From Ga0077527 sp964606765 (GTDB taxonomy: Bacteria > Pseudomonadota > Gammaproteobacteria > Burkholderiales > SG8-41), in NCBI GenBank assembly GCA_964606765.1, contig CAZSIR010000002.1:12233-76232 (forward strand): a DNA stretch of 64,000 nucleotides, read 5' to 3'. Below, one piece after another: positions 35,818-45,598 of the stretch (position 1 is the stretch's first letter; each line of letters begins with the position of its first letter). The translations under genes were made by a program, and so were the position numbers. The notes under the pieces are model-generated. The model saw nothing but the letters and a program-made list of their open reading frames with translations, was not told where the DNA came from and did no database searches.

Positions 35818-37820
35818 TTTCTGCCAAGACCGCATTGTTGGCGCGTATGGTAAAAGCTTTTCCGGTTGTTGCAGCAGTATTGCTCGTTGGGATTATTTAT
35901 GCGACCCACCTCTACTTGACATTCCGTTACGAGCATCTTAATCCGGTTTCAAATTCTGAGGAGTGGGCATATACAAATATTGCCGCTAACAACTTCCTGC
36001 GTTTTGGATATTTAAATAGTCTGTTCCTTCAAGATCATTCCACAAGCTCAGCCCCGGAGGACCATCCGTACGTCTATAACCATATGCCAGCAGGGGCCGA
36101 GAACGCCACAGCTGTGTTATTGGCGTTGACCGAACATGATTACAGATGGACCCGGTTCTTCTTCGCGCTGTTTGTAATCCCCGGACTATATTATTTTGTT
36201 CGTTTTGCACAACTGCTGTTTGATCGCATTTCCCTGCGAGGCGCATCACTGGTTCTGTTTTCAGCCAGCCCTTGGGTGATTATCAGCCAAATGGAAGCGC
36301 AGATACACAGCGTCCTCTTGCTGTTGGGATTCGCGCCCCTAGTGTGGCTGATAGAGCATGCACGGCAGGGCGGACGTTGGAGACTCATTCTTGCAGTTCT
36401 TTGTCTCTTTATACTTTCAATCTACGTCCAATACATGCTGGTCGCTGCAATTGTCTTCGGGCTCCTATTCCTTTGGGCGCTAAGAATTGCGAAACTAAGA
36501 TTTATGCATGTTGCTCTTGGGATCGGCGCAATTTCAGTTGGAGTATTCGCGCACTTGCTCCAAAACTTTATGTATTTTGGGCCGGACCTCTTTTTTAAAG
36601 AATTAATTTATACACTTGGCAATCGCGCGATTGGTATTCCGGGCAAGGAAGAATTGCGCGAGTTTTATGAGTCGATTGCAGTTGTACATCATGGCTCTCG
36701 CCCAGTGGAGCCAACTGGATTTCTAAAGATAATAATTCGCAATCTACTCGTGCCGCAGTGGCAATATTTGCTCTTATTATTAATTGGATCGGGCGTTGTA
36801 GCATGGTTCGAACGTAAACGATCTTCCTTAGTCAATTCCATTCAAGCACCTGAATCATTCAACCAACGATTTTGGTACGTCATACGTTTGTATGTATGGG
36901 CAGGATTGACGGTAGTTTCTGTGATTTTGCTATTCCCGGCATTTACTCAGGAGATCAATCTTGGGGTCTATGGAATTAACTATTTGATACTCGGAATCCC
37001 ATCGATTGCTTTAATTGTGATGGCGATCGAGTTGGGACATGGCGTCGAGTTATGTGGATTGTGTTTGAATAGTTCTGCTAACGAAGACCCTGGTGCCTGG
37101 CACTGGGCATATCTCTATTTAATTGCGTTGCTTGGAGTTTTGCATTTCGCGCCGTTTTTTCTTGGGGGGGGGATCAAAGTGCAGATCCTTCTTATCGCGA
37201 TCTTCTTGGCATGTCTTGCGTGGTCTTGGGCAACGAGGGCGCCTGATAGAGCCGTAATCGACGAACCATCGGATCAGGCACAGGCACCTAGAGGACTCTA
37301 TCGACTTTGCCTCTTTGTAATTGGAGTGTTCTGTTTGTGCGCCCTAGTCAAGGGTACCCTTGTTGAGAGCAGGTCTATCGCGAAGGTCGTGAAGGAAGGG
37401 AATTATTTGGATCCCATGAAAGATCTGAAGAGCCTTCATGGAAAACTATTTATGACCAATATCAACATGCCTGCGGTAGGTTTCTTTGTTGATGGACCTG
37501 GATTTGGAGTTTGCGGGCTGGACACTGTAAGTGGCGCCGGAAAAATTGATTCGAAGCAATGCAAGATCTCATTTTTGAAGCGAACCTCCCATTGGCGCAC
37601 TCAGGAACCCGAAGTGTTTATTTTCTTTTGGGATCAACGAGTATTCCCCGGGTTTTCTGAATGCATCCCGTTCAGAAATCTTCTTCAAGAGAGTCCCGAA
37701 AAGCAGCCCACTTGCATAATCGAACTGCGTCAGCGATTACAGACAAATTTCCCATTGTTACAGTCGAATTCGTTGTTTGAAGTCTACGATCTAAGGCCTT
37801 CGAAGTCAGTGATCAGATGA
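35814..37820 (+). CDS. Polytopic membrane protein, probable GT-C-type glycosyltransferase
   Basis: A 668-residue protein with about twelve membrane helices and a C-terminal extracytoplasmic part from about residue 520. The first periplasmic loop has SEEWAYTNIAANNFLRFGYL and EDHPYVYNHMPAGAE. This acidic pair and the HP-x-Y-x-HMPA block resemble PMT/ArnT-like GT-C enzymes that use polyprenyl-linked sugars. I do not recognise a named family. It overlaps the methyltransferase before it and the YfhO-like gene after it by four bases. Base composition is more A+T-rich than in the flanks. Confidence 0.6.
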   Translation: MISAKTALLARMVKAFPVVAAVLLVGIIYATHLYLTFRYEHLNPVSNSEEWAYTNIAANNFLRFGYLNSLFLQDHSTSSAPEDHPYVYNHMPAGAENATAVLLALTEHDYRWTRFFFALFVIPGLYYFVRFAQLLFDRISLRGASLVLFSASPWVIISQMEAQIHSVLLLLGFAPLVWLIEHARQGGRWRLILAVLCLFILSIYVQYMLVAAIVFGLLFLWALRIAKLRFMHVALGIGAISVGVFAHLLQNFMYFGPDLFFKELIYTLGNRAIGIPGKEELREFYESIAVVHHGSRPVEPTGFLKIIIRNLLVPQWQYLLLLLIGSGVVAWFERKRSSLVNSIQAPESFNQRFWYVIRLYVWAGLTVVSVILLFPAFTQEINLGVYGINYLILGIPSIALIVMAIELGHGVELCGLCLNSSANEDPGAWHWAYLYLIALLGVLHFAPFFLGGGIKVQILLIAIFLACLAWSWATRAPDRAVIDEPSDQAQAPRGLYRLCLFVIGVFCLCALVKGTLVESRSIAKVVKEGNYLDPMKDLKSLHGKLFMTNINMPAVGFFVDGPGFGVCGLDTVSGAGKIDSKQCKISFLKRTSHWRTQEPEVFIFFWDQRVFPGFSECIPFRNLLQESPEKQPTCIIELRQRLQTNFPLLQSNSLFEVYDLRPSKSVIR

Positions 37821-40800
37821 GCCTCAGACTATTGCGCCAGCTTGCTGTCTCAACAATGATCTGGCGGCATGTTGTTGCTGTATTGGCGCTGGCGGCTTTG
37901 GTGGTTTTGCTTGCGCTCCCTCATCTTTCTGGCGATGCCGTTTTCATCGGCGACTCTGACCGGTTAAATACCTTTCTAAACATCAAGCTCTCCGAAGTAA
38001 TCGGGTTGAAGGAGCAAGGTGAAATCGCGGCATGGAATCCGAGCAGTTTCATGGGATTCAATATGCTCGGGCTCTATTGGACGCTACCGGGTTGGCAACC
38101 GGATGCCTATGTACACGCACTTTTTCCGATAGAAAACTTCGTACGCAATGCTGGCTTTGTAACTTTCGCGCTGCTCTTTGTTGCGATGTGCTTTGCCTAC
38201 GCGTATCTCTATTCGATAACGGGACGGTGTTTGGCTGCCACAGTTGGTGCCTGCACTTATGGGTTTTCAGCGCTATCGCTAGGCCGGCTTGCCCAAGTCG
38301 ATACCGCGTACTACACAATCGCATTGCTACCACTCGCCATGTTAATGGTCAAAGGACTGGGGGGTAGTCGCTGGAGGGTATCGGGTGTAATCCTTTCACT
38401 TTGTCTCGCAACCATGTTGGGAATGGCGTTTCTCCAAGAAACAGCATATGTGTTGGTGCTACTGGGGGCTTATACACTGCATGTGGCCGCGAAGGATCGT
38501 GACTGGCGCCCAATAATTGTTTTTGTGATGGCTTTTTTCGGTGCGTTGTTTATTGCCGGCCCTAGACTATTTGGCGTTGCAGAAGAATTCTCTCTGATGT
38601 TCCGAACCAGCGTCCCAAGCGGCACTACGGCAATCGAGGGCCTGAGACTGTTTCATGATGGAATATTTGGCCGCACTTTTCAGGAGGCGTGGGAGGTAAT
38701 CGGCAATCGTGGGTTCAACGGGCACGAGGGCGTGCAGCTATATTCATCCACGATCGCCACCTGTTTGGTCCTTTTAGCTGTGTTTCTAATCAATGTTCGC
38801 CGTCATATTTCTTCAATTGTTATTTTTTATTTCATCTTTTCTGTTATCGCCTACTACATTCTCCGCCCCTTGGGCGTAGTCGCTTTTTTGGTATGTATTT
38901 CTGTACTGGTATTTCGGCTACGCTCGGCGCGCTCCAAAAACGCAGTTATTTCCATTAATTCTGGCGATGCATTTGCGTTCCATTTCGTAGCCGTCGCCGC
39001 GGTCCTTGCGCTTATTCTCGTCCCTCCAGCGAGAAATTTGTTATACCTCTTGTTTCTCAAAGTTGATTTTCTACACGCACGCGTGATCATTGCGGCGCTG
39101 CTGCCGTTTGCTGCAGTTGTTACGATGATGCTTGCAGGGATAGACCGCGGGCCGGAGCATTCTGTAAAACCATCAAAGCCGATGATTGTGATCGCCTTTT
39201 TTGTTGGTGCCGCTGCTATTGTGGCGTGGCACTACAGTGTTTTTGTTTGGTATGACGGGCTGCCCTTAGATGAAAGGAAGATCGTCTTCCGCGATTTAAA
39301 CCTGCATCGAGGAATCGTTTGGCAGACGGTAGGCATTATCGCCGTAGTATTTTCGGTGCTGATAATGTTTGCCAAAACAGCCATGTTCCGAAATGTGGGA
39401 AGACAGATGCTGTACGTGGCATTTGGCTCTGCCATCATTACCGAAAGTTTCCTATACGCCCAAGAGCGGTTCTTCGGCGAACCTACCCGCTCTTTTCCGA
39501 TTGCGTTTCGCTCTTACAACTATTTCACTGCGCCAGGCGGAACTTTTTCAGTGCCGTCCGCGAATTGCCGCGAGCAGCTGGGCAACCAGCTCGAATCGAA
39601 GACCTATAGAAGTGTGTCATTGGGTGATCCGGCGCGTTATTTTGCGTTCACAGGGCCACATTTATCGCAGTTTTGGCAGTTGCGGCTACTTGATGGATAT
39701 CCAGGACTACCGAAACGGTTGGCTGAACTTCCATGGCCCCCTGGTATCGCAAACCTGCGGTCATTAACCTTCCGTCAAGCAGATGCACTGCCCTGGGAAC
39801 TCCTTGGCATACTTGGGGTGAAGTACGCTGTTTTAGTATCGGATAACCTTTACTTTAATTCTCTTGAGAAGACATCTAGCGGGCATGATTGTGGAGCCGC
39901 TACCGAAGTAAAGGCACTAAAAAATCCGTTCCCGGTCTTGCCTCGTTACTACTTTGCAGAATCGGTCCGGGTGTTACAAAACGATCGAAATATCCCTGAA
40001 ATTTCCGGTATAAATATTCGGATTTTGGCGCCGGGCCAATTGGAGTTGGAGTGGTGGTCTCCGATGAGAGATGGAGCAATAGAAGTGCAGCTGCGCTCCA
40101 AGAAAGAATCGACATTCCGGGCAGTCGGTCGCACGCCGCCTATTGATGGTGGACGATTGCGCGTGGGGGGCATCTTGGAAGGGGAGGCATATGTTTTTCG
40201 TCTCAGAAAGCTTGATGCGAAAGGGCGAGAGAATTTTGTTTCAGAGGAGTTGGATATATTCGTTCCTAAGATATCTGGCGCGACACCAAAAATTACCGAG
40301 ATTTCTAGAAGAGACGGAGGAAAATCATACGTTACTTGGGCTAAGAATCCTGCCGCGATTAACATGAAAGTCGAGGTCCGGCGTGGAATTGACGGAGAGT
40401 TCATGCCGGTGACTGAGGTGCCGGCATCAGATGGAGGCGCTTTGGTGCCTTTGAATGAGCCAGTTCAGGCGAATGCGGTTCGCATCCAATCTACTTTTAG
40501 CTCTGGGGTAAGTCCGCACTCCGATACAGTTCTGATGGGAAAACCCTCTGAATCTTTCGGTTTGCTATTAAGAAAAATGTTTGGTGAGGATCCAAGGCTA
40601 TCGGTTTCTGTGGAGGGTGCGGTCGCCGACCGCCACTATGCAACCGATGGGCTAATACAAGCAACTTATCATTTGGGCGGCGTAACACTCAACTTTGAGG
40701 CCTCCGAACATGAACGATTCCTCGTGGTGAACGAGATGTTTCATCCACGCTGGCGTGCGATTGTTGCTGGGAAAGAACTAACGATATTCCCTACTAATCA

Positions 40801-40990
40801 CGTGATGCTGGGAATGCAGGTTCCATCGGGGGCGCGTCAGGTAGAGTTAAAGTTTTTGCCGGTGCTCAAAAGTTCTTGGGCGCCGGTGATTCTAGTAGCG
40901 GGTTTATTGATTGTGTTTTCGATCGCAATCCCATTTAACAACATAAGGGCAAATGCTTGGGCTTTTGGAAGGGGCAGGTTAGATGGGTGA
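37817..40990 (+). CDS. YfhO-like large membrane protein with inserted fibronectin-III-like domains
   Basis: A 1057-residue protein. About twelve helices fill residues 15-545. The first loop has FIGDSDRLNTFLNIKL and AAWNPSSFMGFNMLG, typical of YfhO (Pfam YfhO, GT-C-like). The extreme C-terminal region has the YfhO end block (VVNEMFHPRWRAIVAGKE, then VPSGARQVELKF) before a last helix. Between them, about residues 729-905, lie two stretches that look like fibronectin type III folds (LELEWWSPMRDGAIEVQLR; SYVTWAKNP). I know of no such insertion in ordinary YfhO. YfhO proteins have been linked to glycosylation of lipoteichoic acid; the role here is inferred as periplasmic glycan transfer. Confidence 0.65.
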   Translation: MSLRLLRQLAVSTMIWRHVVAVLALAALVVLLALPHLSGDAVFIGDSDRLNTFLNIKLSEVIGLKEQGEIAAWNPSSFMGFNMLGLYWTLPGWQPDAYVHALFPIENFVRNAGFVTFALLFVAMCFAYAYLYSITGRCLAATVGACTYGFSALSLGRLAQVDTAYYTIALLPLAMLMVKGLGGSRWRVSGVILSLCLATMLGMAFLQETAYVLVLLGAYTLHVAAKDRDWRPIIVFVMAFFGALFIAGPRLFGVAEEFSLMFRTSVPSGTTAIEGLRLFHDGIFGRTFQEAWEVIGNRGFNGHEGVQLYSSTIATCLVLLAVFLINVRRHISSIVIFYFIFSVIAYYILRPLGVVAFLVCISVLVFRLRSARSKNAVISINSGDAFAFHFVAVAAVLALILVPPARNLLYLLFLKVDFLHARVIIAALLPFAAVVTMMLAGIDRGPEHSVKPSKPMIVIAFFVGAAAIVAWHYSVFVWYDGLPLDERKIVFRDLNLHRGIVWQTVGIIAVVFSVLIMFAKTAMFRNVGRQMLYVAFGSAIITESFLYAQERFFGEPTRSFPIAFRSYNYFTAPGGTFSVPSANCREQLGNQLESKTYRSVSLGDPARYFAFTGPHLSQFWQLRLLDGYPGLPKRLAELPWPPGIANLRSLTFRQADALPWELLGILGVKYAVLVSDNLYFNSLEKTSSGHDCGAATEVKALKNPFPVLPRYYFAESVRVLQNDRNIPEISGINIRILAPGQLELEWWSPMRDGAIEVQLRSKKESTFRAVGRTPPIDGGRLRVGGILEGEAYVFRLRKLDAKGRENFVSEELDIFVPKISGATPKITEISRRDGGKSYVTWAKNPAAINMKVEVRRGIDGEFMPVTEVPASDGGALVPLNEPVQANAVRIQSTFSSGVSPHSDTVLMGKPSESFGLLLRKMFGEDPRLSVSVEGAVADRHYATDGLIQATYHLGGVTLNFEASEHERFLVVNEMFHPRWRAIVAGKELTIFPTNHVMLGMQVPSGARQVELKFLPVLKSSWAPVILVAGLLIVFSIAIPFNNIRANAWAFGRGRLDG

Positions 40991-41768
40991 CTTACCTAAA
41001 GAAAGTTCGTTGACGGTTTTTGTGCCAGCATTAAATGAAGAAAAGGACATTGAAGCGGCCGTTTCTTCAATTTTGGATGCGCTTAAATCGACAATTAGTG
41101 ACTTTGAGTTGCTGATTGTGAACGATGGCAGCACCGACAGGACAGGAGAGACCGCGGAGCGTCTTGCTGCGCAAATAGCTGCTATTCGTGTGATACATCA
41201 TCCGAAGAGACTGGGCTTAGGGGCTGCGTATCAATCAGCTGTAGCTGCTGCTCGTAAGAGCCATTTCGTATTTGTGCCGGGCGATAATTCGTGGCCACAC
41301 GATTCCCTCATGGAACTCTTCAGGCGTTTGGGTTCATCCGACGTGATTACTTCTTACTCGACCAATCCTTGGGCGCGCAGAGGGGGGCTGCCAAGGCGAT
41401 TTGTTTCGGCAGGTTACACAGTCGTGCTGAATTGGCTGTATGGGTTGAATCTGCGGTATTTCAACGGACTCACGATCTATCCGATCGCTTATCTCAAGAC
41501 TAATCCAGTTACGACATTTGGTTTCGGCTTTGCCGCCGAAGCATTGCTGCACGCAATTTTCAGGGGTATGAGCTACGCTGAAATCGGGTTGCCCATCCAG
41601 GAACTTGAGGGGGGCATCTCCAAGGCAATCAACATCAGGAACATCGCCAGTGTTTTTACCACCGTCGCTCGCTGTTTCTGGGACATACGCATTCGCAGGA
41701 TCTACGGATCGCAACCCCGGGGCAGACGTATTGCGGCCTCACAGACTACTTTGGCGGATATGAAGTGA
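40983..41768 (+). CDS. GT2 glycosyltransferase, DPM1-like
   Basis: A 261-residue GT-A protein without clear C-terminal membrane helices. It has LTVFVPALNEEKDIEAAV, LLIVNDGSTDRTGETAE, GLGAAYQSAV and VPGDNSWP at the metal-site position, then YFNGLTIYP and FGFAAEALLHAI. It resembles polyprenyl-phosphate sugar synthases and is a paralogue of the GT2 at 53151. It would make the lipid-linked donor for the GT-C-like proteins on either side. It overlaps the upstream gene by eight bases and shares GTGA with the small membrane protein that follows. Confidence 0.8.
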   Translation: MGDLPKESSLTVFVPALNEEKDIEAAVSSILDALKSTISDFELLIVNDGSTDRTGETAERLAAQIAAIRVIHHPKRLGLGAAYQSAVAAARKSHFVFVPGDNSWPHDSLMELFRRLGSSDVITSYSTNPWARRGGLPRRFVSAGYTVVLNWLYGLNLRYFNGLTIYPIAYLKTNPVTTFGFGFAAEALLHAIFRGMSYAEIGLPIQELEGGISKAINIRNIASVFTTVARCFWDIRIRRIYGSQPRGRRIAASQTTLADMK

Positions 41769-42310
41769 GGGGATTCCTGATTGCCGCGGTGGTGTCACTT
41801 ATTTACGCGGCGTTTGTACTAATAGCCTTTAGGTGGCATCGCCCAGAAAGGCGTGCGGCATTCATGCTGAAGCTGTATTTCTGCTCAATCCCGCCCCTCC
41901 TTTTGCTGCTCGTTTACGTGCCTGCTGACTTCTGGATCCTTCCCGAAGGGCTCATTGAGCGAAACGCGATTCTCGACTGGGCATTCTCCTTGTTTACCTT
42001 CTCAGCGTCAGTATTTGGGGGGTGGTTGCAACTCTACAACCTAGCGGATCGAGGCATGTCGCTACGTATACTAATTGATGTGCTAGAAACAGGCGGCGTC
42101 GTGAGTGTCGGCGGTCTTTCCCGCAATTACGGTGGAGGTAAGGGTATTCAATGGATGTATGAGAAAAGACTGGCGGATATTGAGCGGCTTGGTCTCGTTT
42201 CCAGGCAGGATGATGATTTGGCGCTTTCGCTCAAAGGCGAGCGCAACGCGAGGCTGATAATTCGCCTGCGGCGCCTTTACGCGCTAGCACCAAGTAGGGA
42301 CCTCGAATAG
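41765..42310 (+). CDS. Small membrane protein with C-terminal winged-helix-like domain
   Basis: A 181-residue protein of unknown function. Three membrane helices (about residues 4-22, 33-55, 68-92) precede a cytosolic tail of about 85 residues. The tail (SLRILIDVLETGGVVS, then KRLADIERLGLVSRQ and LALSLKGERNARLI) has the helix-helix-wing pattern of winged-helix domains. The start is GTG at 41765, overlapping the GT2 stop. The next gene has the same plan, so the two could be a heteromeric pair that serves or regulates the GT2. No named family is recognised. Confidence 0.6.
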   Translation: MRGFLIAAVVSLIYAAFVLIAFRWHRPERRAAFMLKLYFCSIPPLLLLLVYVPADFWILPEGLIERNAILDWAFSLFTFSASVFGGWLQLYNLADRGMSLRILIDVLETGGVVSVGGLSRNYGGGKGIQWMYEKRLADIERLGLVSRQDDDLALSLKGERNARLIIRLRRLYALAPSRDLE

Positions 42311-42312
42311 CC

Positions 42313-42840
42313 ATGCTTGCAGGTGTGACATCAGGGGTGATTTGGTTCTTTTTTTTCATGATTGCGCATGTGGCTGCGTTTCGTGTGAAGCCAAATCAGG
42401 ATCGGTCTAAGACGATTCTTAGAATTTTGGTCTTGGCGTTTCTGGGCCATTGTGTATCGATCCTGTCGATTCGGTTCTTCCGAGACGATTGGCTCGTTTG
42501 GGCTTCGTCCAGTGTGACGCTTTCAGTTATTGCCGGATGTTTGGTAATTGCTTGTCTGTTCGTTCTCTATATGCCGTTTTACTACACTGTAGACACTTCG
42601 TTGTCGGTCGAAACGCTTGCGATGCTTTCGTTTAAGGGTGCCGGCAGCCTGCCTATAGCGGAAGTCAAAGCCCGCTTTACCTCTGACAAATTTCTTCTGG
42701 ATCGACTGAATACAATGTGCAGGAATGGATATCTGCTCCGTACTAAAGACGGAACTTACATGCTGCTGGCGAGAGGTCGCAAGAGTGCCAGTTTAATGCT
42801 TAAGGTGAAGGAATTGCTCAAGCTGGGGGCTGGCGGCTAG
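42313..42840 (+). CDS. Small membrane protein with C-terminal winged-helix-like domain, second of a pair
   Basis: A 175-residue protein with the same plan as its neighbour: helices at about 3-22, 36-53 and 62-92, then a cytosolic tail. The tail (ETLAMLSFKGAGSLPIAEVK, then LDRLNTMCRNGYLLRTKDGTYMLLARGRKSA) again looks like a winged helix, with a GYL hinge and a basic wing. Overall identity to the first is low, so they are distant relatives or convergent in layout. It starts 2 bases after the first gene stops. Function unknown. Confidence 0.6.
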   Translation: MLAGVTSGVIWFFFFMIAHVAAFRVKPNQDRSKTILRILVLAFLGHCVSILSIRFFRDDWLVWASSSVTLSVIAGCLVIACLFVLYMPFYYTVDTSLSVETLAMLSFKGAGSLPIAEVKARFTSDKFLLDRLNTMCRNGYLLRTKDGTYMLLARGRKSASLMLKVKELLKLGAGG

Positions 42841-42874
42841 CCGGAATCCAGTTTTCGGAGCCTCGCACTCCTTC

Positions 42875-45556
42875 ATGATCGAATCTCTTCATGACATTCT
42901 TGGTGGTTTTCTTCTCGGACTAGGCGTTCTTCTAGGCCCGCCTGCAGCCATCGCACTATGGATGGAGAAAAGGAACAAGACAGGTTTTCCTCTATTCTTG
43001 CCTCTGGTGCTGTTTTCGATTACCGGGTTTTTCCTGATCTCTAGCCTCATCGCGCGCTTCACAGTGCCATCCGTTTGGACGTTTGCCGTGAGCGCAACGC
43101 TTGCGAGCCTTCTGTGCGCCATTGTCGCTGAGCATCTTCGAATTCCAGACGGTGATGCCCCGCTTGTGGGGGTATCGAGTGGCAAGACAATACTTTTCAT
43201 CGCACTCGTGCTGTCCACGGTCGCTATTGTCGATTGCGTGTGGATCTATCTTTCACAGTCGTGGGGTTATGACGGACGACCGCCGCATGTATTGAGCCCG
43301 ATGCAGCTCGATCCGCAGCGGAATACGAACCTCGTAGCCTCGATACTGCGAGGTGATACGAGCGTTTTTCTGCCAAATAGTCCGGTCTTGTATCAGATCC
43401 TCTGGTACCGGGGGGCGGCTACATTATTAGCTGCGCTGCCGGACACAACTATTCGTTATTTTCAGGTTGGAGGACTCACGCTGCTGATGGGGTGGGTGCT
43501 CTATCTCGCACTGCTATTGATGATCCTGCGGGTGCTTCCGAAAGAGGTGCCGAAAGTGCTCGCCATCGTCCTTCTACTTTCAGCCGTTGTGTTACTTGAC
43601 GCTCGCATCGACGATCTCGGAATTTTCAAGGCATTAGTGAATGCACTGCACAGCGGGAGGGAAGGAAGCTCGGCAGGATTTCAGTATTTTTCGATCAAGT
43701 TGCTCGTTCTGACTGCTCCGCAACACAGCCTGTTTCTAGTGCTTTTCGCTGCGACCGTTTATTTTCGAGAGTTGCGAGCGGGGCTCGGTGTTTGGAGGGT
43801 TCCGATCTGGGCGGTATTCGCTATCGCTGCGGTTGTTGCATCGCCAGTATTAGCAGCGTTTGCGATGCCTCCTTATGCGGCAGCTGACGCTTTCATCCAT
43901 GGTCGTCGCGACAGGCGTGTAGGCGTGCGTCGGTTTTTGGCATTGTGCGGTGTCGCGCTCGCAGCCTTTATCTTACATTGGATTGTTATCGGATTTCCGC
44001 CTTCTGACTTGTTTGGTCGTACGGAAGCAGTTCAACTTAAGACACTCTGGAAGGACGGGCTCAATTTCTCTGTTCAATCAATGCTCTTGGCCCCCGTTGC
44101 AATTGGTGGTTTGACCTTAGGGCTTTGCGCGTCAATATTTGTTCTGATGCATGTCCGCGAGCTTTGTCACCTGAATACCGATAGGCTTTACTCAGCCACA
44201 AAAGTGATGGTCGTAACATCAGTGATTGTGTTCGGACTTTGGAACGTAATCATCACGGATGTGGAGCTACGCCGGCATAGCAGCATGGTCCTTGTCGTAC
44301 TGCTGTCACTGGCAACGGGCCTATTAGCTACACGGGTAATCGAAAAGCTGAATTCTCGGTTTGGTTGGATTGTGGTTTTGGCACTCGTCAGTGTAGGTGT
44401 GATACTTAACTATCGACTCATTGACGATTTTTCTTCCCCGAAAGTAACCACGATTTCAGCCGATATTCCTTGGGGCGACTACTTCTCGGCTAACCAGTTT
44501 ATTGCGCAATCGATGCACGTTGGTGGTGTGATCGCAGCTTCGGGAGAAGGCGTCGTTTTGCCGATTGCAAATAACGTCGCGGTAACCCTTGCGCCGAAAC
44601 TTGCGATCCTCGCGCATCAACGGGTTTCAGGCCCGGGAGCAGAGTTGCTGTCTTTGATGCGGGATATGGGTGGAGTGCCCTCGGGTGACTTGAATCTCCG
44701 CTGGCTCAATTCTGCGCGGCGAAATGGGTTTGACACGGTGGTCTGGGGGCCTGTGGAAGAGTCAATGTGGGGTGTATTTGGAAGGAGGGTCCTGCTCGAC
44801 ACGGCAGTATTCATAAGATCGTTTGGCGAGGTCGGTATATTTCAATATAACCGTGAAGATTCTGCCAAGATTGTTGGAGATCTTAGTATTACCGATAAGC
44901 AGGCGTTCCTGGAAAGGGTCGCTTGCAATGCCTATATACGGAAAAAGCTCCGCGATAGTGGTTCAATTGACCAACTTAAGGCGGGTGAAATGATGGGTGG
45001 GGGAGTTGAGCTCCGCCAGAATGCAACTAGTTGCGACCAAGGGTTTTTGTCAGCGCCGCTCCCGATGGTGCCGGCTTTTGGAGAGGTCGGACAGGAAATT
45101 GATCTGGCCCGCGTAGCTGTTGCGCGCCAGTCTTCGATTCGATCGGGACTAGCGATTCACGGCCCGGAGCATGCGCTTCGAGTCAAGTTGATCAACTCGG
45201 AAAAATCGCCAAATGAAAGGTCGTTGACAAATACCGAGAGAGGTGCCTGGTGGGAAATTGATCTCGGTCGTCACTATTCTTTAGCGGCGGTGCAAATCGA
45301 AAGAGCTGTGGGGAGCGGTTTGACGAATACGGAGCACTTATTTGTGCTGATATCGGCTGAACCTTTCTCCGAAAAGTTGCCTGAAGATCCTTTCAAGACG
45401 GGGCGTTCCATGTATTTGGTGAATAGCGATTGGCCGAGCGGACGTCCCTTTGCCACTCCATCGGCAAATGGGCGGTTTCTAAGGATTCAGGTGGATGGAG
45501 CGGGTATCTTGGCGTTAAATCGAGTTCGTGTGTGGGAGCGCTCGGGGCGATATTAG
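42875..45556 (+). CDS. Large polytopic membrane protein with C-terminal discoidin-like (F5/8C) domain
   Basis: An 893-residue protein with about twelve to thirteen helices to residue 515, an extracytoplasmic region, and a C-terminal beta-sandwich at about 742-893. The sandwich reads VAVARQSS, GAWWEIDLGRHYSLAAVQIER and GRFLRIQVDG, the pattern of F5/8 type C (galactose-binding-like) domains. It is a clear paralogue of the protein at 47190: both have VLYQxLW-xGAA, SxKLxxLTAPQH, DxExxRHSSM and WGPxEExxxG. The membrane part is probably GT-C-like, but I see no certain acidic loop motif. The domain may hold the glycan acceptor. Base composition is A+T-rich relative to flanks. Confidence 0.6.
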   Translation: MIESLHDILGGFLLGLGVLLGPPAAIALWMEKRNKTGFPLFLPLVLFSITGFFLISSLIARFTVPSVWTFAVSATLASLLCAIVAEHLRIPDGDAPLVGVSSGKTILFIALVLSTVAIVDCVWIYLSQSWGYDGRPPHVLSPMQLDPQRNTNLVASILRGDTSVFLPNSPVLYQILWYRGAATLLAALPDTTIRYFQVGGLTLLMGWVLYLALLLMILRVLPKEVPKVLAIVLLLSAVVLLDARIDDLGIFKALVNALHSGREGSSAGFQYFSIKLLVLTAPQHSLFLVLFAATVYFRELRAGLGVWRVPIWAVFAIAAVVASPVLAAFAMPPYAAADAFIHGRRDRRVGVRRFLALCGVALAAFILHWIVIGFPPSDLFGRTEAVQLKTLWKDGLNFSVQSMLLAPVAIGGLTLGLCASIFVLMHVRELCHLNTDRLYSATKVMVVTSVIVFGLWNVIITDVELRRHSSMVLVVLLSLATGLLATRVIEKLNSRFGWIVVLALVSVGVILNYRLIDDFSSPKVTTISADIPWGDYFSANQFIAQSMHVGGVIAASGEGVVLPIANNVAVTLAPKLAILAHQRVSGPGAELLSLMRDMGGVPSGDLNLRWLNSARRNGFDTVVWGPVEESMWGVFGRRVLLDTAVFIRSFGEVGIFQYNREDSAKIVGDLSITDKQAFLERVACNAYIRKKLRDSGSIDQLKAGEMMGGGVELRQNATSCDQGFLSAPLPMVPAFGEVGQEIDLARVAVARQSSIRSGLAIHGPEHALRVKLINSEKSPNERSLTNTERGAWWEIDLGRHYSLAAVQIERAVGSGLTNTEHLFVLISAEPFSEKLPEDPFKTGRSMYLVNSDWPSGRPFATPSANGRFLRIQVDGAGILALNRVRVWERSGRY

Positions 45557-45598
45557 ATGGTTTGGTCGACGAATGACTTTCAGGCGGGCCCCAAGCAT

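Noticed and set aside
41273..41290. Loss of the DxD metal motif in the DPM1-like GT2 (GDN)
   Set aside because: GDG or GDN at this position is common among polyprenyl-phosphate sugar synthases of this type, so it is not a defect.
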